Assembly: GCA_021014945.1 (NCBI GenBank)
Contig: MU266355.1
Location: 62,001-126,000 of the forward strand
Direction: 5' to 3'
Origin: Leucogyrophana mollusca
Taxonomy: Eukaryota > Basidiomycota > Agaricomycetes > Boletales
DNA: 64,000 nucleotides
Below the pieces are notes generated by a model, which saw nothing but the letters and a program-made list of their open reading frames with translations, searched no databases and was not told the origin of the DNA. Shown here piece by piece: positions 11,248-24,415 of this stretch. The translations under genes were made by a program, and so were the position numbers. Every line of letters starts with the position of its first letter. The stretch's first letter is position 1.

Positions 11248-12346
11248 ATGGCTCATCTTAGTACGGCGGCGCCTTTGGATGTTGGACTATACAGGGTCGG
11301 TGCCGAAGAACTATCCTTCTTCAAGTCCCAGGCTGGCATCAACGACGATGACCTTCTCAAAGAGCATATCCTGGATGTGCAGTCAAAGGCGTATCTTGTT
11401 GGTCTCTCATTTAATCAACAGTGAATTCTGTCAGACCCAACGTTTGCATATACAGGTTGCGCCTTACCCATGTATTCGATTGTTTGCATTTACCGAGTAC
11501 GTCCTCACCGGCTCATTAGAATTAGTGTATTGATTGCCTTGACTTTACTTAGATTGCGGATATCGACACAGCCTGCCTATCAGCAAGCACTGAAACTTGG
11601 CCGCGAACGTGAGGGCGCAATACTGTTGGACATTGGTTGTTGCTGTAAGTATCTCGGAGGTATCACTGACTAGTCTCAGCTGACTTCTTCACTTGCGTAG
11701 TTGGTAATGACGTACGCAAAGCTGTGGCTGATGGATTTCCCGTGAAAAATGTACTAGCTTCTGATCTGGTGCCAGGTAAGAGGCAGTTCTTACACGTTAA
11801 CTCCCTGAGTAATCGCATCTCTATCCAGAGCTTTGGAACCTCGGTCACGATTTATTCAAAGATACACCCGAATCATTCCCTGTCCGCTTCATCGCAGGCG
11901 ATGCATTTGACCCGTCCATGCTTTCGATTGCAGACCCCCTTGACATTCAAACAGCTCGGGCGACCCCAGTCCCCGAACTGTCCACCCTGACGTCATTAAA
12001 TCCCGTCCGCGGGCATGTATCTGTCATCCATGCGGCCTCCCTATTTCACCTATTCGATGAAGAGAAACAGCGCGACCTCGCATGTGCATTAGCGGGGCTG
12101 CTCTCTCCCGAGCCTGGATCTGTGATTTTCGGCTCTCACCGCGGGGCACCCAGAACTGAGGTGCTTGCGGATGCAGCAAATGCCACAATGTTCAATATGT
12201 TCTGTCACAGTCCCGACAGCTGGAAGTCGCTTTGGGATGGTGATGTGTTTGCAAAGGGAGTGGTTCGGGTCGATGCGGAGGTGAGGGAGTTTACAGTGAA
12301 GGACTCCAAGGCTTGGATGCTCGTTTGGTCCGTGACGCGCTTATAG
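11248..12346 (+). CDS. SAM-dependent methyltransferase, paralogue 2
   Basis: Paralogue of the gene at 6738-7854, with the same exon order and the same motifs. The N-terminal exon is MAHLSTAAPLDVGLYRV and continues through AEELSFFKSQAG, against ARDIAFWKSLTA in the other copy. VAPYPCIRLFAF precedes an intron. Motif I is ILLDIGCC, followed by an intron and GNDVRKAVADGFP. The last exon has GDAFDPSM, LNPVRGHVSVIHAASLFHLF and PEPGSVIFGSHRG, ending MLVWSVTRL at TAG. Class I SAM methyltransferase of the AusD/AdrK-like type; substrate unknown. ATG 11248 aligns with the start of paralogue 1. The two copies flank an amidase, which suggests local duplication around it. Confidence 0.85.
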
Positions 12347-12515
12347 ATACACGTGAACTCCTACCCTGGAATAAGCTTCAACAGCACAGATTAGGGAGTG
12401 TTAATGCATAGTAAGTGATGTATTTATAAATATAGGAGATACGTAGAACTTCCCATGAAACATAGTAGTCTGTCTTCTCGCGTCTGTCCAACATAATTAC
12501 ATGATCAATCCGATA

Positions 12516-15500
12516 TCAACGACGCCCATTTGCGTCGTTGGGCATACTCCTTGTCAAGGTCAAAAGGAGGGATTCAATTCTAGCCTGACGATCCTGTAAA
12601 AGGAGTCAGGAAGCGCCTTGTGTGATGACTACGAGGTATTACCTGTAGCTCCTTCATTTCACCAATGAGACGCCGGGTATAGGGGTCCCGGGAGTCGCCA
12701 ACCGTCTCTCTCCCTTTCGGGTCGGCTTCTATTCCCTCACCCATAGATGGCCCATGTAAGAAGGGTAGAGGTTGAAGATGCGGCTTTGAGCCCTGGTTAT
12801 AGAGCCTCGCGAGCGCAGTGGACGTGTCCAATGAAAGTATGTTCGCGGTGCTCGAGGTCTCAGCCAAGGGCGTCAGAGTACTGACCTTGCGCGACCTCGA
12901 CGGCGATAGGTCAACGCCCAGTGACGTTGAGCTCTTGTAGCGTTTCGGGGCGCGATTCGACGAAAAAGCGTCGATCCCAACGTGCGAACGGATCGCAGGT
13001 GATGACAAAGTGTCCTCCTCAAATTCCGACTCATCGAACAGGTCGAAGTCGCGAGACTCCTCAACGTCAAATATCGCTTCGTACAGATCTGCGGCTTTGG
13101 ACCCGACTAGGTACTCGATCAGCGGTATGTTTTTGATATGCCGGGGGAGACTGTGGTATAAAGAATGCGCAGCATCCTTTCCAGTTTCTCGTAATCTTTG
13201 TCCCGTAGCCAGGTGTCGTTCGTAGATGGCAATTATGATCAATATAGGGAAAGACTAGGGCGACGGTTTTAGGTTTGTTGTCAAGGCGAGGCAATAACCT
13301 TAGAATCATACGCACAGTAAGCCTGATCAAGAAGACGTTCGCCGAATGAAGAGCGCGAGGTGATAGGATGTAGCTAGCAGGTTTAAGGATGACGAAGGCG
13401 AGGAGATTGAACGGTGGCTGATAACTAAACAGCGCGTCCGATTTGACGCTATAGAATCCGATGATCAGATGGCTGTTATCGACTACCTGGTACCTGAAAG
13501 GATATACCCTTCAATCGTCGATATTGTGTATTGAAACAGATACTAAACTTCGTGAGACTAGCCGGTACACAATACAGGATTTTCTTACCTCTTGATTTGC
13601 GTTCTGATTATGAGGTTGGTGTTAGTGGTGGTTTTGAGGCCAATTACATAGGTCGCGCTCACCGCGTCGATTCTCGCTACTGTATTAGACAATATCGAGA
13701 TGAGTACTGTAAGGTGTTTAGCGAATGGTGAGTGAGAAAGTACGTGGTAGAGCCTTACTCGTTAAAAGCAGGGTGTTGGACAAAGCCGCAAAGCAGGTCA
13801 TCAAGATGGGCCCAAAGACGGGATGGAAGCTAGTGGCCTGCCCGAAACTGAGGTACGTGTTACCGAACCAGATCTGAACCATTAACCAAGCGATCGCTCG
13901 GACAGACCATCCACCCGAGGCTGAATATCCATGATCAGCGCGCCGCCTCGGTGTAGGGCCAGCTTACTTACCAAGAGTGTACAGAGTCAAGAGAAGTCCG
14001 GAGAAACATATTGCGGCTATGCCTATAAAGAACACAAACTCAGATATCATCGCTCGTAATGCGCTTCGTACTATATCAGTTCCATACAGATGAAACGAAC
14101 AAGAATAACTCTTACAGAACTACGACATTGTTGGAAATCGCGTAGAAGGCCAGTCTGAAGCAACCATCAGGGGATAAAGGAACTCGGTCAAGAACGGGAC
14201 ACGTACCGCGGAACGAGAATGCAGGCACCACATGCCAAAAGGTCGAACGCAAGCTGGGCTGTATCGGCTGCACCACCAGATCAGTTCGGACACGCGGCTT
14301 GGAGGAGGCCTATTACCGTCATCGGACAAGAGCCCCCTGATTCGTAAACCGATATAGGCCAAGAAGATCAGGACAAACGAGGAATCGAAGACGTTCCATA
14401 TCTGTAGCAGTATAAAAAGGGTGTGGCAAAGAAGACAAGAACAACAGGGGAATCACGTTTGCAATATAGACTGCGACGCATGTCAGTCAGTCGGTAATTA
14501 GAAAACGGAACGGACACGTACTAATCCAGCCATGCTCTTTCGTCGCCGTATACTCTTGTAACGTGAAGGCAGTGGCAAAAACAAGGAAAGCAGCTTCCCA
14601 GAGGGAGATTTTATCCAGATCCTGAGCTGTACATAGCTCAGCGAGGAGGTGGGGATGGCCACAGGAGATGTCATACTCCAAAGGCACGCGATGAACGTCA
14701 ATAAAAGCACCGCAAAATTCAAGAAATGTAGTATCGCAGAATATCGTGGAACCCTCAGCCTGCACTACGATGAGTGTGGTGTAACGTCGGGGGGAAAGCG
14801 ACTAACCTGTAGTGATCTAGGACGGGCGCTGTGCGAGTGTCGTAGATTTCGATAGCTCTCGGCTTGTAATTGTCGGCCACCATAGCTCTATTTCCAGCAA
14901 TGGAAAACACAATGCACCCTGCATAAATATCGTTCACCACAGATTGGACAATGGGAGAAGCCAAGAACGCCTTTGACTTTGTTGCGATAGCCATCTAATT
15001 AATGTTTGGCGTATCACTATGTTACTACCTAAGTATAGGGACAAGGACTGACCTCGATGGCGCTTTGACCGCCGTTATCCAAGTCGCCTTCTTCGATCCT
15101 TGTGGCTTCATTCACCTCTGCGACGATGTCTAAAGGGGCTCCTGCGAGAGGATTCCAGCTGGTCGTCAAGACCGCTACAAGCTGAATTTTGTTGGATGCG
15201 AAGGATGTTAGGAGTTTGAGTGCCAAAACTTCGCAGAGTGTTGCGCGTGAAAACATCACCGCAGAATGTGCCAGATTTGACCCAGACTGTGAAAGGAAGA
15301 AAGAGCGCACGACCAGGCAGGCGTATATGACTGCCATGTTTCTTAGCCGTGCGTATTTATGGACGAGGGGGCGCACGATCGCGAAGTTGATATCAGCTGC
15401 AGTGAGTTGCCTAGCGAAATCGGTCAATGTTCAAATCGCGTGACGCCAAAGCCGGAGCACTGACTCCCAGCTCAAGGGGCTGTCTGTGCCGATTTTGAGC

Positions 15501-15730
15501 ACTTGCATCCAGGTCAATAAAAATACAAGTGCATACCGACTGTATTCTACAGATTTAGAACACAATGTCTTCAATTACACAAAGAGGAGAAGTATTACCG
15601 AAATTGGGGGACTTACGATTACATCCTTCTTGAGGTACGGGATGAGTGGGAACACTTTGAGAGAGGCCAAGAACTCTGGTGAAGGGGCAAGCAAGCCCTG
15701 GGTGGTATTGGACTGCTCCTCGTGATCCAT
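12516..15730 (-). CDS. YVC1-like vacuolar TRP-type calcium channel
   Basis: Homologue of yeast Yvc1, a cation channel that releases vacuolar Ca2+. The chosen start, ATG 15730, gives MDHEEQ, then LLAPSPEFLASLKVFPLIPY. A small exon supplying SPLSWE joins QLTAADINFAIVRPLVHKYA. The next exon has ALKLLTSFASNKIQLVAVL and SWNPLAGAP. Membrane segments follow, including the block read as IFLAYIGLRIRGLLSDD and LACGACILVPR. The C-terminal cytosolic tail is hydrophilic and Ser-rich, ending in a coiled-coil-like ELQDRQARIESLLLTL, with the final intron removed and TGA at 12516-12518. Many introns lie in the middle (13240-15000) and exact boundaries there were not all resolved. An in-frame GTG at 15913 extends the frame, but no ATG lies beyond it. 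Confidence 0.85.
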
Positions 15731-16209
15731 TGCGGTTCTTGCAAACACCTGTTGCCTAGTTGGGAAATGGAGCAAGTCAGATCTCTCTGAGAGGGGCGGG
15801 ATGGATGAGGCTCGATGATGGTTACCAGAGTCGCTGGGAAAATCGTTGCGGCTTGGCGCTCTCTCACAGTCTGTCTGAACGCTTTGTTTAAGAGGTAGAG
15901 GTTCGACGTCCACTAAGCCTGGTTTCCGGACAGCGTTGTGTGCAGTGTCAATGTGGCGAGCCTGTCAGGTTGCAACGTTTATTGTGAGAACATTTGGGTA
16001 ACATCTGTTTATTATCTTCGGACTGTATTCGACTTTATTACGAAAACTCTATTTTTAAGCGAGCACAGTCCTCGAATATCACGGCATATTACCCTTTCGA
16101 GGTACAAAGTTACTACCCGTCACTACCATAAGCGCGTCCTTTTGTTTTCCATCCAACAATAAAGTCCCCTCTCGCTCGTTCATCTCCATCTCTTTCCCTG
16201 TGATGAAAC
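15731..16209. other. Divergent intergenic region (channel / kinase)
   Basis: About 480 bp between two divergent starts. The part before 16209 is CT-rich, as expected around fungal transcription starts. Nothing else is recognised. Confidence 0.5.
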
Positions 16210-17878
<1,669 letters not shown>

Positions 17879-18367
17879 CTTATGATATCCTAATACGTGA
17901 GTCATTATTCCTTGCGAACAATTAGCACAGGTGCTGAGGATGTATTGTCCAGGCGGTATGCTATTGAACCCTAATAGCTGTACTATTTCCTTGAGCGCAT
18001 CTTTCACTATTTATATATCATGGTCGGAGCCTTCGCATTGTCCCTCATTATCCCATGACATCTTGCACCCACTCACTTCGCATTCCAACGTGTCTCTTGG
18101 CAAATAGGCCAATCTTTGTATGCTGTGTAGTCGGACTGGGCCCGTGTTTCTCTACTTGTATGTCGTAGTCAATGTACGTTGGGCCCCTTCAGTCGTGGCA
18201 GCCTTTGACAATGTCTTCACTGATGAAACGATTTTCCTTTCTGTGCTGCTTATGGTGTAAGTAGACATCACTTCTCGTTCCTACGATTCGTGTACTATAC
18301 TTGTCTTTTAGTAACCTTTTAGTAACCAACCACGGCATACTCCTTGCCCCCATTTCGCCATCTTACT
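17879..18367. other. Intergenic between kinase and macro-domain gene
   Basis: About 490 bp with AT-rich and CT-rich stretches. No gene or structured element is recognised. Confidence 0.5.
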
Positions 18368-19525
18368 GATGCCCGTACAACTGAAAGATATTCCAACCAT
18401 CGAAGAACTCTTCAAGAGTTCGGGTCTCCACGGCACGGCAGACAAAACTAGGTTGAAATACCCGCCGAGTGCGTCGTACCTGGGTCGGGTTTCACTACAG
18501 TGAGCCTTTGCGCCGAAGCCCTGGATCACTCATCATTCTACGGTGTCGCAATATGATTTAAATGCAGCCATGGTGATATAACAAAGCTCGAAGTCGATTC
18601 TATCGTCAACGCTGCCAATCGTTTCCTGGGAGGTCTGTGATATATCACAATATATGATGTCAGCATCAGTATTAACGCGGGTCGGAACCACTGGTAGGAG
18701 GCGGTGGAGGTATGTGCCGTTGCTTTGATGCGTCTTCCTTGGCCCGATCAAAGGGTACGTGACCTGGCAGTGGACGGGGCTATTCACGCGGCTGCTGGAG
18801 CGGAGGCTCTTCAAGCGGAATGTGAGTGTTCAAGCTCTCCGAACTACACTTCACCTTACCTGGCCGCCAGGCCGTAAACTGGGTGGTTGCGCCACGGGGC
18901 AAGCCAAAATCACTAAGGGGTACAATCTACCGTCGTAAGTGCCCTACGATCGCCCCTCTACCGATACTAACTCAATCTGGTTCAATCTTCATTCATCAGG
19001 AAACACGTTATTCATGCTGTCGGGCCAGACTGTCGTTCTTCGACTGATGCGCCAAGAAAGGAGACCTTGCTTGCTTCATGTTACAGAAGCAGTTTGGATC
19101 TTGCTGTTAAGAACGATTGCAAACAGATTGTGAGTGACACTTTATCTCGCTGAACGTGAAACCATTCAGACTCCCGTTATTGGAGGCCTTTCCTTGCATC
19201 TCAACACAAATATATCGCTATCCCATCGAGGAGGCAACGCACATTGCCTTGAACGAAACCCGCAAGTTTCTAGACACTGTAGATGGCGACAAGGTGAGCC
19301 TCCCCATCGTCGTGGCACACCGAACAACCAGATACACTATCTCACCGTCCTCAAGCTTGATCGGGTGATTTTTGTCGTATTCAGACGAGAGGATAAAGAG
19401 GTCTACGAGTACGTCCTCGCGTTTGATACTAAAGGAAGTTCTCATGACGTTTTTATCCAGGGTTGATACCGTTATATTTCCCTCCTTACGAGACTGATTC
19501 GGAGTCAGGCTCGTCGACTTCCTGA
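18368..19525 (+). CDS. Macro-domain protein (MacroD-like), altered ADP-ribose loop
   Basis: MacroD-type domains remove or bind ADP-ribose on proteins. The first exon, MPVQLKDIPTIEELFK, is typical of the fungal members. Small exons then supply HGDITKLEVDSIVNAANRFL and the catalytic loop GGGGVDGAIHAAAG. Next come GGCATGQAKITKGYNLPS, KHVIHAVGPD and KETLLASCYRSSLDLAV. The second phosphate-binding loop, usually STG-[IV]-[FY]-G-[YF]-P, reads STQIYRYP: both glycines are replaced (Gln and Arg). The C-terminal exon has VIFVVFRREDKEVYE. The tail LIPLYFPPYETDSES, ending TGA 19523-19525, is clearly in family style, but the intron before it could not be joined in frame with the obvious donor and acceptor. 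Either a splice site was missed or the 3' end is damaged. Confidence 0.8.
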
Positions 19526-19881
19526 CTTTTGACTTTTTGTCCGATCCTGTTGAAGGTTACTGTATCACGGTTTTCCTCGCCCGTGCGTCTCTGTTTTGTA
19601 GCTCATTTGCCTTGAAGATTGAATCCAGAAGTCTCGAGACTCAAATATCACATGATCACGTGAGATATGGGGATGGGTTCCTGCCAACTGGTTCCGTTGT
19701 TGGCACCCGGCCCGCGTACTCGGTATCTCCTAGCCGCTCTGCTTTTACAATGAGGGCAACATACCTCATGATCCACTCGATTTTCACTCGATTTTATGCG
19801 CCCACTGAATCCTTCTCCGCCGTGATTTCCCCTTATGCACGCTAAATCCAACAGAGACATGTGCCTTACGGGTAAACGGAG
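19526..19881. other. Intergenic upstream of sugar transporter
   Basis: About 360 bp. Nothing is recognised except the TATA element that ends it. Confidence 0.5.
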
Positions 19882-19888
19882 TATATAA
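19882..19888 (+). promoter_or_regulatory. TATA box of the sugar transporter gene
   Basis: TATATAA lies 66 bp upstream of ATG 19948. Confidence 0.5.
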
Positions 19889-19947
19889 TGAGAAGAACCT
19901 GAGTGTTCTCCAAGCGCAGCGTTCTTGTCGTATTCCGCAGTGACAAG

Positions 19948-22227
19948 ATGGGTCTGTTTTACAACATCTTCGTGGCTCTTTTCAGTGCTATAGGTACGCT
20001 ACCGCTGACCCTCTGAAACTCACGCTTATCATAGGACCAGGCGCTTTTCTTTTTGGGCAAGTGGTGAAAATGTATGAATCTGGTGGGCACTGACCTCGCT
20101 GCGCACACAGTTACGATAGGTGATGAAACAGTGCCTCTCCGCAACGATATGTAACTCATCCATCATCCTTCCCAGTGGTATCATATCCTCTGTCAAATCA
20201 CTGGAACAATTCACGACTTATTTTCACGATCCAAACAATGCTCTATTGGGTGCCGTTGTGTCTACGTTCAACGGTGGGTGCATTCCAGACTTACGCAACC
20301 TCTGATATTGCGCTAAAGAACATCAGGCGGTTGTTTCTTTGGTGCTTTGGGCGCAGCTTGGTGAGATATGTTCAATTGAGCCAGTGCTGTTCTGTGACTG
20401 AGAAAACACAGGACGAATGATAAGTGGGGCCGCAAACGGAGTATCCAGGTTCGAACTGTTCAAACCCTCCGAAACATTGCCAATACCCGCTTTTCTCTTG
20501 CAGTTTGGTGCCGTGTGGGCTCTGTGGGGCTGCGCGATGCAAACTGGCGCAAGCAGTATAACCGTGCTTCTCATTGGGCGCATTGTGGGAGGCGTCGGGA
20601 TTGGGCAAGTAAGCTTTTTCATCTAACGGTCTTCGCTTACAGTGATCTCCTATGCCAGCATATTATCGATGACAGTGCCGCTATACAACGTATTTCTCGT
20701 CCCCTTGGGCCGTAGTCGTCGGAATTCTAACCCAGGATTTATTGTTAGACTGAAATAGCGCCTCCAAAGATACGTGGCTTCATGGTCGGCCTGACACAAC
20801 AGATGTTAGGTATTGGGTTCATCGTGGCTAACTGGGTGCGTTTGCTTCGTTCCTTCATAAACGGTAAGCTAGAGTCGTTTTAGGTGGGCTATGGGTGCGC
20901 GTATCTTCATGGTGATGTGTCTTGGAGATTGCCATTAGGGCTCCAGGTGCGCTTCCTCCACATGTATATGTTGCTAAGACCAAGAAGACTGATGCTTTTG
21001 TTAGATGATACCAGCATTTCTTCTTTTAATTGGAATTCACTTCCTACCTTTCAGCCCTGTAAGTGTTGTGGACATCGTGTCGGAATTTTTGTGCTTGATA
21101 TCATAAAACAGCGCTGGCTACTGGAACATGACAGAGATGACGATGCTCGTGCTGTTGTCTACCAACTGTACGGCACAGGGACTGCAGAAGCAAAAGAGAT
21201 CGCCGATCGAGAGTATCGTGAGATGCACGACCAGATCAAAGCGGATGCTCTGATTCGTAGCCGCAGTCTCAGTGATCTATGGGCAACTCGGGCGATGCTG
21301 CGGCGAACGCTGGTTGCTGTTGGCGTCCAGGTTTTTACACAATTCACTGGCATCAATGGTATGGAACGACCTATGGGTAAATATCTTACAGCTCACCGAC
21401 CAAATCCAGTTATCAACTACTATGGCCCTCAAATGTACGAGGCGCTTGGCCTGAGTAACTCGCAGTCTCTCCTCGTCCAAGGAATTTATGGTGCGGTCGG
21501 TCCGATTGCCAACCTCTTGTACGCCCACTCCGATTCTGTTCACCAAAAACCTGTCTCACTTTTCATAGCTTCATCATCTTCATCCTAGACAGTGTCGGCC
21601 GGAAGCGTCCCCTTATGTTTGGTGCCGGTTCATTTGTTGTTACATTCAGCATCCTTGCTGCACTGGTCGCCTCCTATCCTCCTGGTAGCGACCTGAATCT
21701 GGCAGCGCAAAAGGCGGCGATTGCAATGATTTTCTTGACCAGCATCATATTCTCGCTGAGCTTCGGGCCAGTTAGTTGGGTACTCGCGTCAGAGGTACGA
21801 GGCCCTAGTCCCCCGGCACTGCCCGGGCTGCACTGACTCACCGGACAAACCTCTAGGTCTTCCCTACGCGCACACGCTCCATCGGCACGAGTGTAGCCAC
21901 TTGCGCAAATTGGATCTTTAACGTGCTCCTCTCTGAGACCTCGCCGATTGGACTTGCAGATGTCGGATACAAGTTTTATATCTTATTTGTATGTTTGAAT
22001 GCTTTCGACTTTGTCATGATTGCGGCGTTCTTCCCAGAGACGAAAGGTGCGAATAGCGGTTCACTCGCGCGTTCTTGTGTTCATATGGCACTACAGGGAA
22101 ATCACTCGAGGAGATGGCTGTTATATTCGGGGACGAAGTAGACGCGCGCCAGGTGCTTGAGGATCACTTGGACGGCTCGGGGGGCGAGAAGAAGGATATT
22201 CAAATGGTTGAAAGCCAAACGCCCTGA
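19948..22227 (+). CDS. MFS sugar transporter (hexose/lactose permease-like)
   Basis: Twelve-helix major facilitator of the sugar porter family, expected at the plasma membrane as a sugar:H+ symporter. Exon 1 is MGLFYNIFVALFSAI, joining GAFLFGYDSGIISS, the first-helix motif. Later hallmarks are WGRKRSIQFGAVWALWG (loop 2), GRIVGGVGIG, VPLYNTEIAPPKIRG, SPRWLLEHDRDDDAR (central loop) and FTQFTGIN. These are followed by YYGPQMYEALGL, DSVGRKRPLMFGAG, GPVSWVLASEVFPTRTRS and the C-terminal PETKGKSLEEM. The last exon ends QMVESQTP at TGA. At least ten short introns fit. A PETKG motif and intact loops argue for a working protein; the sugar carried cannot be told. Confidence 0.92.
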
Positions 22228-22515
22228 GTAAGCCAGAGGAGCTTCAGCTCTGAACCCAAGCCGAACCAGTTACCGATACGGTCTTGTATAATCTAGTGTG
22301 CTGGTCGATATCCTAGTTGCAGGTCTGGCGTTCCCGCGTGAAGTGAGAGGAAGTGAGTGAGAATTCAATTGACGATGCCACGTGTGGTACCGTCAAGTCT
22401 CTGAATCCCTATCCCAGCTAGCAACTTGAACTCTGCGAAATTCTATGCTTTACTAGTTGCCCTCGATTAACGATTGTCTGCGTATACAATACCAGCCACT
22501 CGTAGGCAGCTCAGC

Positions 22516-23353
22516 ATGAATCGTACCTTGGCTGAGCTACCAGTTGAGGTCGGTCACATCCCCTGCGAAAATCCTCAATTTCTGACGGGATCTATCTAAT
22601 TTGCAGCTACTGTACGAGATCCATCTCTTTGCACTGGCTCCTTCCTTTCCCCACACATGCAAACGCATCCACCTTGTATTCAAGAATACGCCTTCTTCTT
22701 ATCGCGCACAATACCTCATCGCGTGCATCAAGGATGCTCATACCCGGGACTACGCTATACCCACTAAGCTCCTCCGTTACCCACTTTGCACAAAGGAAGT
22801 GCTCGAGGCTTTCCATCGAATAGCGGGCAATACCGGACATACGAACTGGGCTACAGAGCTCCCGAGACGTTTCTTCCGGTCGCTGACACCCAAGGTGTAC
22901 AAGGACGGGTCGCCCGTCTGGTCAGAGCGCGATTACCCACTGCCCTTCCTGCGATACCTGTACGAGTGCCCAAAACTGAATCCACCCCCCGACGCCAACT
23001 CCCACGATGGGTATCCCCTCACTAAAGCTGTCCACGCCGGATTTGTCCCGCTCATTCGCTTTCTGCTTGACCATGGCGCTTCTCCTCAGTTCAAGAACAA
23101 CCTACCGGTCCTGGTGGCCATCCATCGCAAGGACCTCGCCCTCGTCCGATTGCTCATCGAGCGAACTGAGTCCGATCTGCCTGCGGGAGAAACGAAGCGG
23201 AAGGGAAAGAAGCGGAAGCTGGAGGACAGAGTGAGCGTAACACCGGAGATGCTCAAGACGGCAGTCAAGTCTGGCGCTCGAGATATCGTGGAATACTTCA
23301 CACGAGAGAAAGGATGTGTCCCTGATATGCAGACGCTTCTCATGTTAAGTTGA
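22516..23353 (+). CDS. Ankyrin-repeat-like protein
   Basis: A short first exon (MNRTLAELPVE) is followed by a 57-60 nt intron and a long exon beginning LLYEIHLFALAPSFPHTC. The N-terminus resembles the start of F-box-like fungal proteins (LPxELLxEI), but a full F-box was not confirmed. The middle contains ankyrin-like units: GYPLTKAVHAGFVPLIRFLL, NLPVLVAIHRKDLALVRLLI and MLKTAVKSGARDIVEYFT. A basic insert, KRKGKKRKLE, could be a nuclear localisation signal. The protein ends DMQTLLMLS at TGA. A diverged copy of the last 45 bp follows directly after the stop. Probably an adaptor; partner unknown. Confidence 0.75.
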
Positions 23354-23406
23354 TGCAACACGAGAAAGGATGTGTTCCCGCTATGCAGACCCTTCTCGTG
23401 TTAAGC
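23302..23406 (+). repeat. Tandem duplication of the 3' end of the ankyrin-like gene
   Basis: The segment around 23304-23348 (cgagagaaaggatgtgtccc to catgttaag) is repeated at about 23360-23405 with a few substitutions. The second copy lies just beyond the stop codon. It could extend the protein only if the intervening stop were bypassed. Confidence 0.8.
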
Positions 23407-23753
23407 ATATCACCAGCTTTTGTTACCGTCATCCGTTCGTGATTTTTGCAAAGTGACAGTCTACTGTCTGGTTATACATCCCCAGATTTCTCGCTCAATC
23501 GTTCAAAGGTTGCGAAAAATACAATGAGGCCTACGGAAATACGTATAACAGACTATCATCCAGGTACACACCGCGGGGCATTGCTACAATCACATCTATG
23601 AATGCATTCCGATGAACCGCAGTAAAACAACGTGGTGGTGAGTCAAGAATACAGATCTATCGGGGAGAGGAACGCATCAGGAAAGGATTCGAGAAGCAGG
23701 GAGTGGCGTGCGTACGTAAAGAAATAATACTTTGGGAGTACAGCGACACCCCC
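23407..23753. other. Convergent intergenic region
   Basis: About 350 bp between the 3' ends of the ankyrin-like gene and eIF1A. No element is recognised. Confidence 0.5.
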
Positions 23754-24415
23754 TCAAATATCGTCGATATCCACCTCCCCTTCGTCACCAAACTCGAACG
23801 TACACTCTCCGTCTTCTTCGGGGAAGGTGTCCGTCTCGTTAATTTTGGCATTCTCGGGCAGCTCGCCATAGGCTTTCACTGTAACCATTCGTCAGCACTG
23901 GAAAATATGCAAGATCGAGAGTGACAGACGAACAATTTCGTGCCTCATCAGCAGTGTATTTAACAATGACATCAGCTTTATCGTCTTGGAAGTCTCGCAA
24001 CGAAAGAAGCACGATGTCTCCTTGGTTGATCCAGACCTGCATGGCATTGACAGAGGATTAGCCAACGTCCCCTCGAACGACCGCAGAGCTCAGCGCACCT
24101 TTTTCCGCATCTTGCCACGAATGTGCGCTAATCTTTTCTCGCCGTCAAAGCACTGTGCCTCCAGGCGCCCGTTCCCGAGCATCTTCGTCACCTGAGCATA
24201 CTCCTGGCCGTCCTCACGGAAAACAAGTTCACGCTTGTCGTCGTCGTTTTCGTTCTTCCCACGTCTCCGATTCTTTCCACCCTGCATTTCCGAGTTAGAT
24301 CTGCCCCACCTGCGCAGCAAAATGAGCGCAATCGTACTTTTCCTTTATTCTGTGGAGATGATCAAAGATCAGTGTCGGTTAATTGTGGGGAGATATCGGG
24401 GCGTACCTTGGGCAT
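23754..24415 (-). CDS. TIF11: Translation initiation factor eIF1A
   Basis: eIF1A helps scan for the start codon on the 40S ribosome. The joined protein runs MPK / NKGK / [20 protein letters not shown], then the OB fold ([66 protein letters not shown]). The C-terminal block is [19 protein letters not shown], with an acidic tail ending VDIDDI at TGA 23754-23756. It matches human eIF1A almost residue for residue. Exon 1 holds only ATGCCCAAG (24407-24415). Exon 2 is a 12-nt microexon at 24338-24349 encoding NKGK. Symbol as in yeast. Confidence 0.95.
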
